A stretch of DNA of 64,000 nucleotides. Origin: Aptenodytes patagonicus. Taxonomy: Eukaryota; Chordata; Aves; Sphenisciformes; Spheniscidae. The notes beneath the pieces are model-generated. The model saw nothing but the letters and a program-made list of their open reading frames with translations. It had not been told where the DNA came from and did not search any database. Below, one piece after another: positions 44,425-55,353 of this stretch. Location of the stretch: NCBI RefSeq assembly GCF_965638725.1, contig NC_134960.1, positions 3,846,501 to 3,910,500 on the forward strand. The letters are read 5' to 3'. The stretch's first letter is position 1. Each line of letters starts with the position of its first letter. The position numbers and the translations under genes were made by a program.

Positions 44425-44476
44425 ATGTGGCGGCTGCTGCTGGCGCTGGCCTGGCTCGGTAGGGCCCTCCCTGCAG
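44425..44476 (+). CDS. TXNDC15: TXNDC15 exon 1 (signal peptide)
   Basis: ATG at 44425-44427 in gaggatgtgg. Encodes a leucine-rich hydrophobic signal peptide and leaves in phase 1 at donor gtgagg. Confidence 0.92.
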
Positions 44477-47072
44477 GTGAGGCCGGCGGGCTTCGGCGAT
44501 GGCAGCCGTGGCGGGCTCTAGGGGCCGGGCGGTGCGTGCGGGGCCTCCCCGGGGCGGGCGGTGCGCGGGGAGGCCGGGGCTCGGCCGCAGCGCGGAGCTG
44601 ACCTCTCCCTCCCGGCGCAGGGGCGGTGACGGAGCAGAGCGCCGGCGGGCAGCCCCGCTCCCCCGGAGGCGGCTCCGCGCAGGGCGGCGGCGAGCCGGTG
44701 CGGTACCGAACGGCGGAGATAGCGGACGCGATGCTGGGCAGCGACCTCCCCGCGCAGCAGGCCGTGGTGCTCTCGGTGGTGCCGGGGGAGGCGAGGGACG
44801 GCCAGGCGCCCGCCGTCGCCAAGGGGGCTTGCGATGCGGCGGCCGGAGGGGATGCGTGCGGCGCGGGGAGCAGCCCTGCGGCTCCCCTCGGCCGGGCGGG
44901 CGGCCAGGGCCGGGAGCAGGCCGTGCTGGAGACGGTGCTGCCCGCCCCCGCCGAGGAGTCGAATAGCACCGACGGCGCCAAGGCTCCCAAAGTGAACTGC
45001 GAGGAAAGAAACGTCACTGGCGTCGAGCGCTTCACGCCGCAGATCCTGAACGTGTCTCAGGTGAGCGGATCCCCTGGTTCAGTGCTCGGCGTTACTCTGA
45101 ACGCGTGAGGATGGTGCAAGGTGCCCCCTCAGCACCGCGCGCGTGTTTCTTCCAGCGTTTGACTTCGTGAGTTTCCTTGCGTAACGTCCTCTGGGCTATC
45201 GAAAAGAGGAAACCTCTGAGCAGGGAGGCTTTTCCTGTCATTCTGAGCAGGAAAAAATGGAGATGCAGCTCAGTCCACATGCCTGTGTCCCTCATCTGTG
45301 TGCCTGCAGTAAACTGTCAGCTTTCGTGCTGCGTGGATTAGTGTCTCTCTCTGAAATTGCTAATGGCACTTACTGCCCGTACTGGTGCCTATTTCTAGCT
45401 TGTTTCTTGTAGTGGTTATGTATTTTTTTTCTTTAAGTAAAAAACTTGTGAAACAACCTTTAAAAAAGGCTAAATACACTTCTCCATCTGTTTTAAAAAG
45501 GTTAAACACATGTGCAGCTACGTGATAAATATTGCCAAATATCTAATTGATTGCTGAATCATGCATTCGTATGTAGAATTTAACTCTGTTAAATACGTAA
45601 GTGTCCGTGTTTCTTTTTCTTCTGCTTTCTCGAAGGACCTGATGGAGTTCTTAAACCCAAACAGCAGTGACTGTACGTTAGTCTTGTTCTATACACCATG
45701 GTGCCGCTTTTCTGCCAGTCTGGCACCTCACTTTAATTCTTTACCTCGAGCGTTTCCAACTCTTCGCTTCCTGGCGCTGGACGCATCTCAGCACAGCAGG
45801 TAATTTACACTCCCTGGGCTCTACCATCCGTTTATTTCCGTTAGCAAGTTGTGTGTTATAAAAACAGGAGTGATTCCCCCCCCCCCCCTTATAAAGTGAC
45901 AATTTAATTTAGTAAAACTGACGCTTCCTGTATCGTGACTATCTTTGTTTCTTCCTCCAGTGGATTTCTTTTCCTTCATGCTTTGTGTTTGCTTTATGTC
46001 CACCAGTTTATCAACTAGATTTGGAACTGTGGCTGTACCCAATATCCTCCTTTTCCAAGGTGCTAAACCTATGGCTAGATTTAATCATACAGACAGAACG
46101 CTGGAAACACTGAAAGACTTCATTTTTAATCAAACAGGTATGTAAATCAGCCCTGATGTGTCAGTAGGAAGAACAGGCTGGCTTTTAGCTCCAAACTGGG
46201 CTTTCCTCTCTTAACTGCTGTCACAGAGTAGGGGGAAACAGTGGGGTTTAGCTAGAGAGGGTGCTAGAAGGATCGAGCACATCCTTCTGCCCAAATATTT
46301 AATTCGGGAGTAAAGGCAGATGAACCTTGGGATCATTGCCAGAGCCGTATAAGGCTGACAGCAGCTGGGGGATAAGATGGTTTCGGTTCTTGTGCTGGAG
46401 GAGGCAAAAGGATTCCAGTTTCCGTGATCTGGCTGTCCACGTTGTGAGTTCAGCGCCAGCCAGCTCTCTCTGGTCCTTCTGTGCTTCTGTAAAGAAAAAC
46501 AAAACAAAACAAAAAACATGTATAGGCCTACGAGGGCCTTCGTTAGAGGCCAGAAACTTTGTATTCGCTAATACAGCAGAAATACTCAAAACCTCCACAA
46601 ACAAAAACCCCACAAACCTACACGAGGCTGTGCCGTGGAAGGACAGAACAAGCCTTCTCCTATGATGAAAATATACATACGCATGGATAGCCTTTCATTT
46701 TTACGTAAGTAAACTATATGCTAGACATACGTTAAAACACAAGGACTGTCACCAAAAATTTAAGTCTGATAGTACATACACCTTAGCCTGAGAAGAGGAG
46801 CAAAGCTCCAGATACAACCAGCTTCTCTGTATTTAATGGTTGTTACTGGTGTTGATCAAGTGCTTGCTTTTTCAGGTATAGAAGCTAAAAGCGATGTGGC
46901 TGTGACCGAGGAAGACTGGGAAGGCCCCCTGCCTAGTGTTCTGACAAAAGGCATAGACTGGCTGCTTCTGTTTTCTTTGCTCTTTCTGGCTAGCTTTGTC
47001 ATGTACGCTACCGTTCGAACGGAGAGCATTCGGTGGCTGATCCCGGGACAGGAGCACGAACATCAGGAATAA
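44425..47072 (+). CDS. TXNDC15: TXNDC15, thioredoxin-domain transmembrane protein, complete (5 coding exons, 327 aa)
   Basis: Type I membrane protein of the endomembrane system/cilium; human TXNDC15 loss causes a Meckel-Gruber-type ciliopathy (known from the family). Exons 44425-44476, 44621-45060, 45636-45799, 46007-46137 and 46876-47072 join in frame (984 nt including TAA). Residues 1-17 ([17 protein letters not shown]) form a signal peptide. Residues ~18-140 are low-complexity luminal sequence, poorly conserved and shorter than in human (human protein 360 aa). A thioredoxin fold covers ~165-262 with an atypical active site WCRFS (C187, no second Cys). Residues ~291-309 form one transmembrane helix. 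The short tail is [19 protein letters not shown]-glycosylation sequons include N148-V-T and N161-V-S. The start ATG follows a CpG-island promoter and directly begins the signal peptide. Confidence 0.96.
44621..45060 (+). CDS. TXNDC15: TXNDC15 exon 2 (luminal stem)
   Basis: A GC-rich 440-nt exon after a short 144-bp intron. The first part is G/A/S/E-rich and diverged; [10 protein letters not shown] and the end [10 protein letters not shown]...ILNVSQ are the recognisable vertebrate anchors. Acceptor ggcgcag, donor gtgagc. Confidence 0.93.
45636..45799 (+). CDS. TXNDC15: TXNDC15 exon 3 (thioredoxin active-site exon)
   Basis: Reads [20 protein letters not shown] then [20 protein letters not shown], with the thioredoxin beta-strand and the CRFS active-site variant. 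Leaves in phase 2 at donor gtaatt. Confidence 0.96.
46007..46137 (+). CDS. TXNDC15: TXNDC15 exon 4 (thioredoxin C-terminal half)
   Basis: Begins [20 protein letters not shown], with the thioredoxin cis-proline VP, and ends FIFNQTG. The true acceptor is caccag at 46001-46006; an upstream ctccag at 45955-45960 would break the frame and is not used for this protein. Confidence 0.96.
46876..47072 (+). CDS. TXNDC15: TXNDC15 exon 5 (transmembrane helix, C-terminus)
   Basis: Reads [20 protein letters not shown], then the membrane helix [19 protein letters not shown] and the tail to TAA at 47070-47072. Confidence 0.96.
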
Positions 47073-48015
47073 TCTGAGATGCTGAAATAGGGACAGGATT
47101 TCCCGCTTATTGGTAAAGCGGGAATTTGTATGGACTGGAAGTACGTAAGAATGAACTGTTGAATTTGTTGGTTGTAGCTTATAACATTGACTAAAAATCT
47201 GCTTTATTTATCAACCACTGAATCTGTAAAAAGCAAATTCATGGCAATTAATGTGGTAAGTAAACAAACACAAAAAACCATGAACTAAAAAAGTATTTAT
47301 TAAGCTGCTCCGATCGGCTTATTTTTTATGGACTTTAATGTAAATTGGTGCTGCGGTTCTACTTTGCTCTTCTGAAGAGGTCCCTCAGCTTTGTAGATCG
47401 AGTAAGATGTTTACAGCACACCGACCTGTATGCGTGGCACTGCTTGGCGCAGGAGCCGAGTTGCTTCTGCTCTGGTAGAATCTGAGGATCTTCCTTTACA
47501 GATCCTACAGACGTAGGAACTAAAGCTTCTGTGTGGATGATGTGGTAAACGCTACAGAATTGGGATGTGTTAGCCCACACGGATCATACTCGGGTTTTGG
47601 CTGGTGTATTCCCGAAATATAACATTTTAAAGGAAAATGCTGGTGAATGGTGATGTTGCTAAATTAGTTTGACTGTCAGTAAAATGAACTATGAAGAAAA
47701 AGATGTCTTAAAAAATAGTGTACTTCAAATGAGTTATTCCACTGTATACCAGCAGTAACAATTCAAAAGCGTGTTATACAGCTCTTGACGGGGTGACTGT
47801 TTCCCACCTTTGGTGCTGCGGTTAGATGCTGGTTTTCTTGTTCACTGTGCTCTCCGAGTTCTGACTTAGTGGCAGTTCTTCTTAAGATTTAGGATGACTT
47901 CCAAAGCTCACCTCATCGTGTGTGTGTACGCAACTTATTTACCGCATTCCTATAGAATTAAATTGCATTCGTTGTCCTTACTCTTTTTGAAATAAATCAG
48001 GTTTTTAGTGTAACC
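47073..48015 (+). terminator. TXNDC15: TXNDC15 3'UTR with candidate poly(A) signal
   Basis: About 0.9 kb to AATAAA at 47991-47996, which is followed by a GT/T-rich stretch. A perfect 9-bp hairpin (ttcccgctt / aagcgggaa, arms 47100-47108 and 47116-47124, 7-nt loop) lies about 30 nt after the stop. Confidence 0.6.
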
Positions 48016-48640
48016 TTTTAAAGTCACTTCCTTACGGGATTAAAGCATGCAACTTCTGAAGTACAGATCACCTGCCTAAATTAGCAAGACCAGTCTTGAG
48101 ATTTATTTAAATTTCTACTAACGTGTTTGCTGGTTGCACAGTCTGCAGCTGAGGCTGCATAAAAGAATTGATACGGGGTTTAGTTACAGTTAGTATGGAA
48201 AACTTTGAATAAGGTATGGACTGGTACCTCGTGTGGTTTTTTGATGATTTGATTGCATTTATACACGGTGGAGGCTTGCCATAGTACCCTGATAGGAAGC
48301 TTTAGGGTGCAAATTAAGCTAAGAAGAGACACAGACAGACGTAAGATTTATTGTTTGACAAAGAGCTCACTCATCCCTGCAAGATAATTCTTCAGGTATT
48401 TTTCTGGTGGCCGTACCTTTCCCCTTTGGAAAGCTGAGGTCCTGTATTTCTGTGTATTAAAAGGAAACTTCACTGATAAAACTTTGGTATTACTGAAGAT
48501 AAAGCTAGGAAGTATTTTATTAATAAGGATTCAAGATTTTGAGCAATAAATTGGAGCGTTCTCGCCTCTACCATCCGGTTAGTTTGGGAGGCGCAGGGCT
48601 GGATTCTGCCCAGTAATTCTCCCCGTACCTCTGAAGTAGC
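48016..48640. other. Intergenic TXNDC15-PCBD2
   Basis: A short AT-rich gap with no recognised gene. Its 3' end, with the PCBD2 promoter, is open in one minus-strand frame (see findings). Confidence 0.6.
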
Positions 48641-49054
48641 GATGTTTTTAAAAACCGTGCCTCCTCTGCCCTGGAAAGCGACTATTTCGGTGCTGCCCCG
48701 TGGAACGGAAAACGAAACCTGCCTGCTCAAACTGAAACAGCAGCCACCCAGGGACTGAGGGGCGCCGGGACTCCAGTCGGAGGCGGCGGTGGCCGTGTTG
48801 GCGCAGAAGGCGGTGCAGCTCTCCCGTTCTCCTCCGGGGTAGGTGTCGTTCCCGGCCGGCGGCTCCTTCACCCACCGCAGCGCCGCACCAGAAGGCTGTC
48901 GCGGGGCGGGGAGCAGCTCCCTCCCGCCATTTCTTCCCCGCTCCAGGCGCGCTCGGTTCCGCCTCGCACCCCGCCGGGGGAGCCGGGCGGCGGCTCCTCC
49001 CGCTGCCCGAGCGGCGGAGGCGGGGCCGGGGCCGGGGCAGGCCGGCGCGGAGCC
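48640..49054 (+). promoter_or_regulatory. PCBD2: PCBD2 CpG-island promoter and 5'UTR
   Basis: GC- and CpG-dense sequence running into the PCBD2 ATG and past exon 1 to ~49,350. GC boxes (ggggcgggg, ggcggggcc) are present and no TATA box is seen. The transcription start cannot be fixed from sequence. Confidence 0.7.
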
Positions 49055-49156
49055 ATGCCAGGCGGCGGGGCCGGCCTGCGGCTGGCGCTGCTGGGAGCGC
49101 GGCGGGCGGCGGGCGCGGCGCCGCGGGGAGCCGCCGGCGGGAGCCGCGCTGCCATG
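49055..49156 (+). CDS. PCBD2: PCBD2 exon 1 (leader)
   Basis: 34 codons ending in ATG exactly at the donor (ccatg|gtgagg). Human PCBD2 exon 1 also ends with Met followed by SS in exon 2, supporting this boundary. Confidence 0.88.
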
Positions 49157-51858
49157 GTGAGGGGCGCGGCGGGGGCAGGGCGGGAGGGGCAGCGGGCGCC
49201 CGGGACCGCGCTGCGGCCCTGCCGGGGGCGGGCGGCCTACGGGGCCGGGTCCTACGGGCCGGGGGGCGCGGGCCGGGCCGGGCCGGGCGCTGGGCAGGGA
49301 GGGGCCGGCCACCCGCCCCTCCTCCTCCCCCGCTTCCCACGGCCGTCCCACCCGATGAGTGATTATTTATTTATTTATTTATTTATTTTACAAGAAGCTA
49401 ATAACTAACGGCATGCGCAGGTTCAGACCCTCACCCCCTCGGGCATGAAATATTTTGTACTAATTTTTTTTCTGTAATTAATGACCATCTTCCCCTGAGC
49501 TTCTTCCCACTGAGCGGTATCGATTACGTAGGTTAAACCCGCCGTACGACAGCACGTCGTCGTCCGTGTGTCGCGGGTCAGGTGCGGTTATCTTGCGTGC
49601 TTAAGTCAATGCGTGTCGGTGCCCACGCCGTGCTGTGCCCACGCCGTGCTGTGCCCACGCCGTGCCGGCCTCGCTGCGGGTTTCGGCCTTTTGGGGAGGG
49701 GGGGGGGGGGTGTCTGCGCTGCGCCCCGTAAGTGCAAACGGCATCTCCCACCTTCTCTTCTTCCTTTTACAAGCAAGCTCCTGCTGCTTTCTGCTACCGC
49801 TTCTGAATGTAGTTGCGATGCGTTGGAGGGGCTAACTGGGGACGTGGTCTTTGCAACCTATTCCTAAGCAAAATGCTGCGATCGGTGTGCTCCAGGGCCT
49901 GCATCAAACTCGGTATTTCTATTAAAAACTGTTACGGTCTAATTTCAAGTCACAGCGTTGTCTCGTCAACGCCTGTGTGCCCAGGCGAGGCCTCAGCAAG
50001 GTAACTGCAACGTCCCTAAAACTGGCAGAGAACATCTCTGCTGCCAGCCGGAGGAGTGAACTTTGTGCTGCCTCCTGGTCACGGTCCTGGACTTTGCTAT
50101 CTCAAAAAAAACCCACCCCCATGTTTTTTTGTAAATTAGCCTACTAATTTCATCTCTTGCCGGATAAAATAATAAATTTCAAGACAGCTGTTAGCTTTGG
50201 CAATTTTTGTATATGCTTGGAAAAAGAAGAATGTAAGAAATTCATGCCTGCAACTGTAGTTATAGCAACAACGAATCTGATATTTGTATTTTTGCAAGTC
50301 CAGTGTTGTATTTGAAGCGTAAAGAGCCTAAATCAGTTCGTTTTGGGACCCGTAAAACCCATCCCTTGGACTGGATGTATCCCAACTGAACACAAGCGGT
50401 GGCAGTGATGCTGTTAGATTGATTTACGCTGTTTGGGGTTTTTTGTCCCTTGTTATTGGTGAAAATGTTGCTCCTTGGCTGTCCTGCATCTTAAAGCCTT
50501 GCTCGGGTCGCATTAATTGCGTTAATTCCTGCTCTGCTCGGGCTCACAGCCCCATCTGGTGGCACAGGGGCTCCCGCCGGTCTCTGTAGCAGAGCTGCCA
50601 GCGCCCACTCTCAAATCAAAGGCAAAAAACACCCTGAGCTGCTGAGCTGGCAGTGGGTACTTGCAGACCTCCGACGTCTTGGTGAAGCTCTGGAGCAAAA
50701 CTGCTCAGCCCCTTTCCAGAAGTTCTCACAAAGCTGTGCTAGCTGCTAATATAAAGACTAAAGCAATCTGAATTTTGCTTTTCTGCAGAGAAAAGTTCTT
50801 CCCGTTAAAGCACCGCGTTTATAATACGAGTTTGAGACCCATCTCTTCGAATATACCATCTAAGTAATCACTCATGCCCTTAGTCTCTGCTTTTAGGAAA
50901 AATATCAAACCTCTTCCAAACGCCCCGTAGAACTTTCCTCTGGCTCCGGGTCTGGCTCCGGCCTCACGCACTGATTCAGATATTTAAGCAGAGGGTGTAA
51001 TCTCTTACGTCTGTGCTCCCAGTGGCTTCAGAAGAACTCCTTTTGCTTAAAAAAAAAGACACATTTAAACACATGTGCTTTGCAGAATCTAGTGCTTACA
51101 CCAGTAACTTGTAATGTCTTGTAATTGTCTCTGTATTGTCAATTTTTTTTCTTTTCATTGTTAGTTAAAAAGCTCTTTGTTGCTTGCTATCTATAAATCT
51201 ATTCCCGCTTTCTTAGGAATAGCGACATGCAAGTTATGTAGAATACAATCTCCTATTTTGCTTCTGTCTTTTAAATTGCAGGTATTAACCCGATATCCCT
51301 TTTAGCCTCGTAATTGTACATTTAGCGTATAATGTAAATAATCTTCTATTTATATGGCAGAATGGAATGTTTGAAAATTAATTCAATTGTTGCAGCATCT
51401 GGGTAATTCCGATGAGCGAGGGATGGGTACAGGTATGCTGGTGACCACGTTCGCTCCCGTGAAGGAGCCTGTCACTCTTCGCTAGCTTTGTACAAAAGCA
51501 TTTAGCTGAACTTCATTGATCGAACAGAAACGGTGTTTCTTGGCCGTTTTAGGTTATGCTGGTCCGTGAAATCATAAACAGTAAGAAACTGTACAGTGAA
51601 TTTTCCACCTCTTTACCTTTCTACAACACACAACCACAATTTCATCGTGTGGTTTTCTTATTGTTGTACCAAAGAGAACCTCAGCCTCACTCGTGTCATG
51701 TCTGTATTTTTTTTTTTCCTTAATAGTCTTCGCAGTCTCACTGGTTGACGACAGAGGAGAGGAACCAAGTTTTACTTGATCTCAAAGCTTCAGGCTGGTC
51801 TGAGCTGGGCGAAAGAGATGCCATCTACAAAGAGTTCAATTTCAAAAATTTTAATCAG
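49055..51858 (+). CDS. PCBD2: PCBD2 (DCoH2), pterin-4a-carbinolamine dehydratase 2, 5' two exons only
   Basis: Family role: dehydrates 4a-hydroxytetrahydrobiopterin in tetrahydrobiopterin recycling, and acts as a dimerisation cofactor of HNF1. Exons 49055-49156 and 51727-51858 join in phase 0 to give 78 residues. Exon 1 encodes an Arg/Ala-rich leader ([20 protein letters not shown]...) with no acidic residues, resembling a mitochondrial targeting sequence. Exon 2 encodes [20 protein letters not shown] and [16 protein letters not shown], diagnostic of the DCoH fold N-terminal helix and first strand. The catalytic HHPEW segment and the C-terminal half (usual length ~130) are not in the window. 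The ATG at 49055 is in a good context (gagccATGc). A second in-frame ATG is the last codon of exon 1. Confidence 0.93.
49363..49390 (+). repeat. (TTTA)n microsatellite
   Basis: Near-perfect TTTA repeat of about six to seven units just 3' of the CpG island. Confidence 0.95.
49619..49666 (+). repeat. 16-bp minisatellite, 3 copies
   Basis: Unit gtgcccacgccgtgct at 49619-49634, 49635-49650 and 49651-49666 (last copy ends cc). The copies are nearly identical, so it is recent and probably polymorphic. Confidence 0.95.
50549..50564 (-). promoter_or_regulatory. CTCF-like motif in PCBD2 intron 1
   Basis: agccccatctggtggc matches the CTCF core (reverse orientation agcgccccctggtggc) at about 13 of 16 positions, including the invariant ctggtggc. 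Binding is untested. Confidence 0.35.
51727..51858 (+). CDS. PCBD2: PCBD2 exon 2
   Basis: 44 codons: [14 protein letters not shown]... to KNFNQ. Acceptor taatag after a long T-tract, donor gtaagt. Phase 0 at both ends. Confidence 0.95.
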
Positions 51859-54800
51859 GTAAGTATTGTTACATACCACTTTTAATATAAAGGAAACATA
51901 ATTGCTTTAATTTCCGTACGATCCTGATGGGAAAACATTTATATTCAGAAATTTGGGAGCAGCCTTGTGGGGCCAAACCCTCTTGGGTTTGCCTCAACGG
52001 ATTGCTGTCTGATTCTGATCTCATTAGGTGGAGTGAATTAATTCTGTTTTGTAGTTGTTAAGTAGATTTGTTCTAATATTACAATTTCTTGATTATAATA
52101 TTAGGGTCAAGGTCAGGGTCGGTACTATGGGATTAGACAAATAATATTTGATCCTGATTTTTTTTTTCCTTCTTTACTAGCACTCGTAAATGAATGCTGG
52201 AAATACGTAACCGATGATCAGCAGGGTTCATTTTTGTCAGGGAAAAACTTGAGAAAAATGGGTAAATATAAGAACAGAAACTTTTGGCAAATAAGGTGGG
52301 GAAAATATGACACGTTTCACCTTCTAAGCAGGAAGACAGAGTTCTAGTATGTTCTTGTAGTAGCTGATCTCGCAGTGTCTTCGGCACGGCAGGCTACTGG
52401 TTAGACCTCGTTGGGTTTTTATTTGGAGTCAGGTTCCTGAGCCACGTCTCAAACTCGCAAGAACACATCTTGGACATCAGCTACAAACTTGCTCTAATAT
52501 TCTAATACTGAATTTATCTTGAGATCTGCGGTCAGCTACATTCCCCTAAAAAATTGCCTTCTGAGGAATCATGACATTGCTTAGGAAGAAGTCACGTTCC
52601 AAGAGCATGCATTTCCCTTCTGTTTTATTTCTGAAGGGGGGGTGAGCACTTTCTCGGGTGGGAGAGGAAACCCAGGGTTTTGTTCCGGCGATGACTCTCG
52701 CTGAGCTGGTTCTTTTCCTCGCTACGGGAGGGACGCAGCGAGCTCCAGGCTTCGGGAGGCCATGGGTTTGTTGGTGTGTGTAGGGACCAGAAGCTGTGCT
52801 GTGAGCTGTTTATTTACATGGCTATGCCTAAACCCAGACCACGATTTTTTTGGGGGAAATCACAGTGAGCTAGATAAACAACAATTTGTAACGCTGGCTC
52901 TTTTTTTGCCGTTTCAGACAGTAGTTGTCATGGTAAGGAAAGCCCAGGCAGTAGAGAGAAGGTGGGTGAGGTGCTCCCGGCCCCTCTGAGCTGGGCGAAA
53001 GCAAAAGAGAAAACAACTGCAGAAAAATCCAGCTCACGAGCAGGACGGTGCTGGTCCAGGGAGCACGTCCGGAGCCCCGAGTACATTTTTTCCTGGATTG
53101 CACTTCAAACCTGAACGTTAATACAGAACAAATAGAACCGTATCAGATAATTCAGAGGGCAGTGAAGGAGGGAAGCCCATGAGAGGGAGCTCACATGAAA
53201 CCTTGGTGAGATGTGCAGGCAGCTCGGAGCTGGAGCAACCAGGAGAGGCCAGCACGTTTGACACCAATGAGATAGAAGTAACCCTTGGAAGAGTTGAGAT
53301 TTTCAGCCTTTGTGCTTCGAATATTCACGAAACGGCGTCTCTGCCAGGGCATGGTCAAAGTCTCTGTTGGTTCAGCACAACTAGAAATGACTTTTTTTTT
53401 CCCCCCCCCCCTGAAGCTAATTAAAAAGTGGTTTTGCACACTAAATAAGTCAATTTGATGAGATGGACTTAGGCAGTGTGCCAACAGACAGGTCGAGAGA
53501 CAAATCAGTGTGCTGCACCAGCAGATACCTAGAAAACCCATTGCTTCAGCAAAAATTTACAAAGTTGTGGTTTTTTGACAGATTTATCTTGCAACGTAGG
53601 TAGATATCCGTATGTCTTCCTAATTTGAAGATTGATGAAGCAGATACCAGTAGAGGAAGTTGAGCATATTTAAATACGCTCATTAGTAAATGATGAAGTA
53701 TACATTTATACTTCTAATACATGTCATCTTAGAAAGGGTACTCAAAAGAAATTGCCACTTGAATTGTTTGGGAGATACCGGTACAGTCTCTTTCATTCTT
53801 GGTTGCCCTTCATGGATGTCGGGGTAAGGCAGAAACGAGAGCAGAGGCTGGGAATTGGCTTCAAAACTGACCTTTCTGCGCCCAGCCGGGAGAACAAGCT
53901 GGGCGGGTGGGTCCTCTGCGCAGCTCTGGCTGGATCAAGGTTATTTGCGAATATCTGAAGGCAGAACTTCACCTGCTGATGTGTAGGAACTAGCTGCAGC
54001 GTCCCCATTTGCAGTTGCGGAGGGCAGAAGCCATTCCTGTTATCGTAGTCCAGGAAAGGGCTCGACGTGCAGATCCCGAGGGGATGTTCAGAGCTGGTAT
54101 TAGAGAGCAAGTATTTGCCTTTCGGTAAGTTGAAGCTGAAAGTAAATTAAAATCAATGGACCTATGCTTATTGATGCTTGTGTTTAGAATAACTTAGTAA
54201 ATATTGTGTTTATTACGACCTAGGGAACAAATGACAAAAGCGGAGCTATACCCGCGTTGTACTTTGGGAGAATTTAGTCCTGCAGTGAAAAAAATTGAAC
54301 TTGTAGGTACGACGTCTTTCATTTCACGTAATAAATATTCTGTTTACATTATTTAAAGTGCAAGTATTTAGTAAAAGTCAGAGTACTGAGAAACATCATT
54401 TCCTCGGTGATCTTCCTGCTGCCCTTTTACAGATGGCGTAAAATCAGGTGTGTGAAAAAAAAAAGTAGTTGAGCTGACATGAAAGGTATTTCAGATTTAT
54501 GTTTTGCAGATGATATTGGTATGATTAATGTATTCATTGCTTCTTTTTATTGCTTCTCGCAGATAATGTTCATGATGCCTGGAAAATTCTGTGGCTTTAG
54601 AATCCATGCCAGGTTTACAAAGTCTGTGTATGTCAACAGATGTTAAGAATATAAACACAACTTTTATAATAAAGTCGTGCAAATGTGTAGACATGCGCTT
54701 GGTTTATGTTTATTATTTTCAGCATGAGAATGAAATGAAACTTCTGCGAAACAAGAGTTATTTAGATTCCGGAAGCTTTCTGGCTGAGATTAGCTCGGTT

Positions 54801-55353
54801 AAAAGCGATCAGCAATGGGCTGCCTTTGTAAGACTGACAAGCTAATGACACTTCTGGCTTATGGAATTAGTTTGTAACCCAGAACTTGAAAGCGCTGGTG
54901 CTGTTTGTTAGTCTGAAGATATATTTTCATGAAAATGCGCTTTGGGGGTACAGTTCTCTGAAACAAGCTGCAAAGCAGCCTGGGGTCCCAGCTGAAAGCC
55001 CCTTGTTGGTTATGTTGCTGTGGGTGCCCACCACGCACCGGTCCCGGCGTCCTGGACTGGGCAGCGCTGGTGCTGGGTGGTGGGTGCTGCTCCGTGTTCC
55101 CTTTGCTTTCAGCGTGAGACAGGCTCCTGGTGGGTGGGTGTTCTGAATCTTGTATAAAATATAAAATACACCAACAGTGGGGGGGGGGGGGAACCCAAAG
55201 GCAACTCAACTGTAGGGGAGAGCACCTTGTCTGGAAGAGCTGTGCTGATCGCACCAATGCATCCGTTCCTCCTTACGCCTTGCAATTGCTGCATGTTGTT
55301 GCCACTGTTGAACAGCAGGTAGGCAGCTATGAGTTAAAATCGGAGTCTTTTAC

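Larger units (their letters stand above)
49157..51726 (+). other. PCBD2: PCBD2 intron 1
   Basis: 2.6 kb. It holds the tail of the CpG island, a (TTTA)n microsatellite (49,363-49,390), a 16-bp x3 minisatellite (49,619-49,666), a G run at 49,698-49,710 and a CTCF-like motif (50,549-50,564). No coding sequence recognised. Confidence 0.65.
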
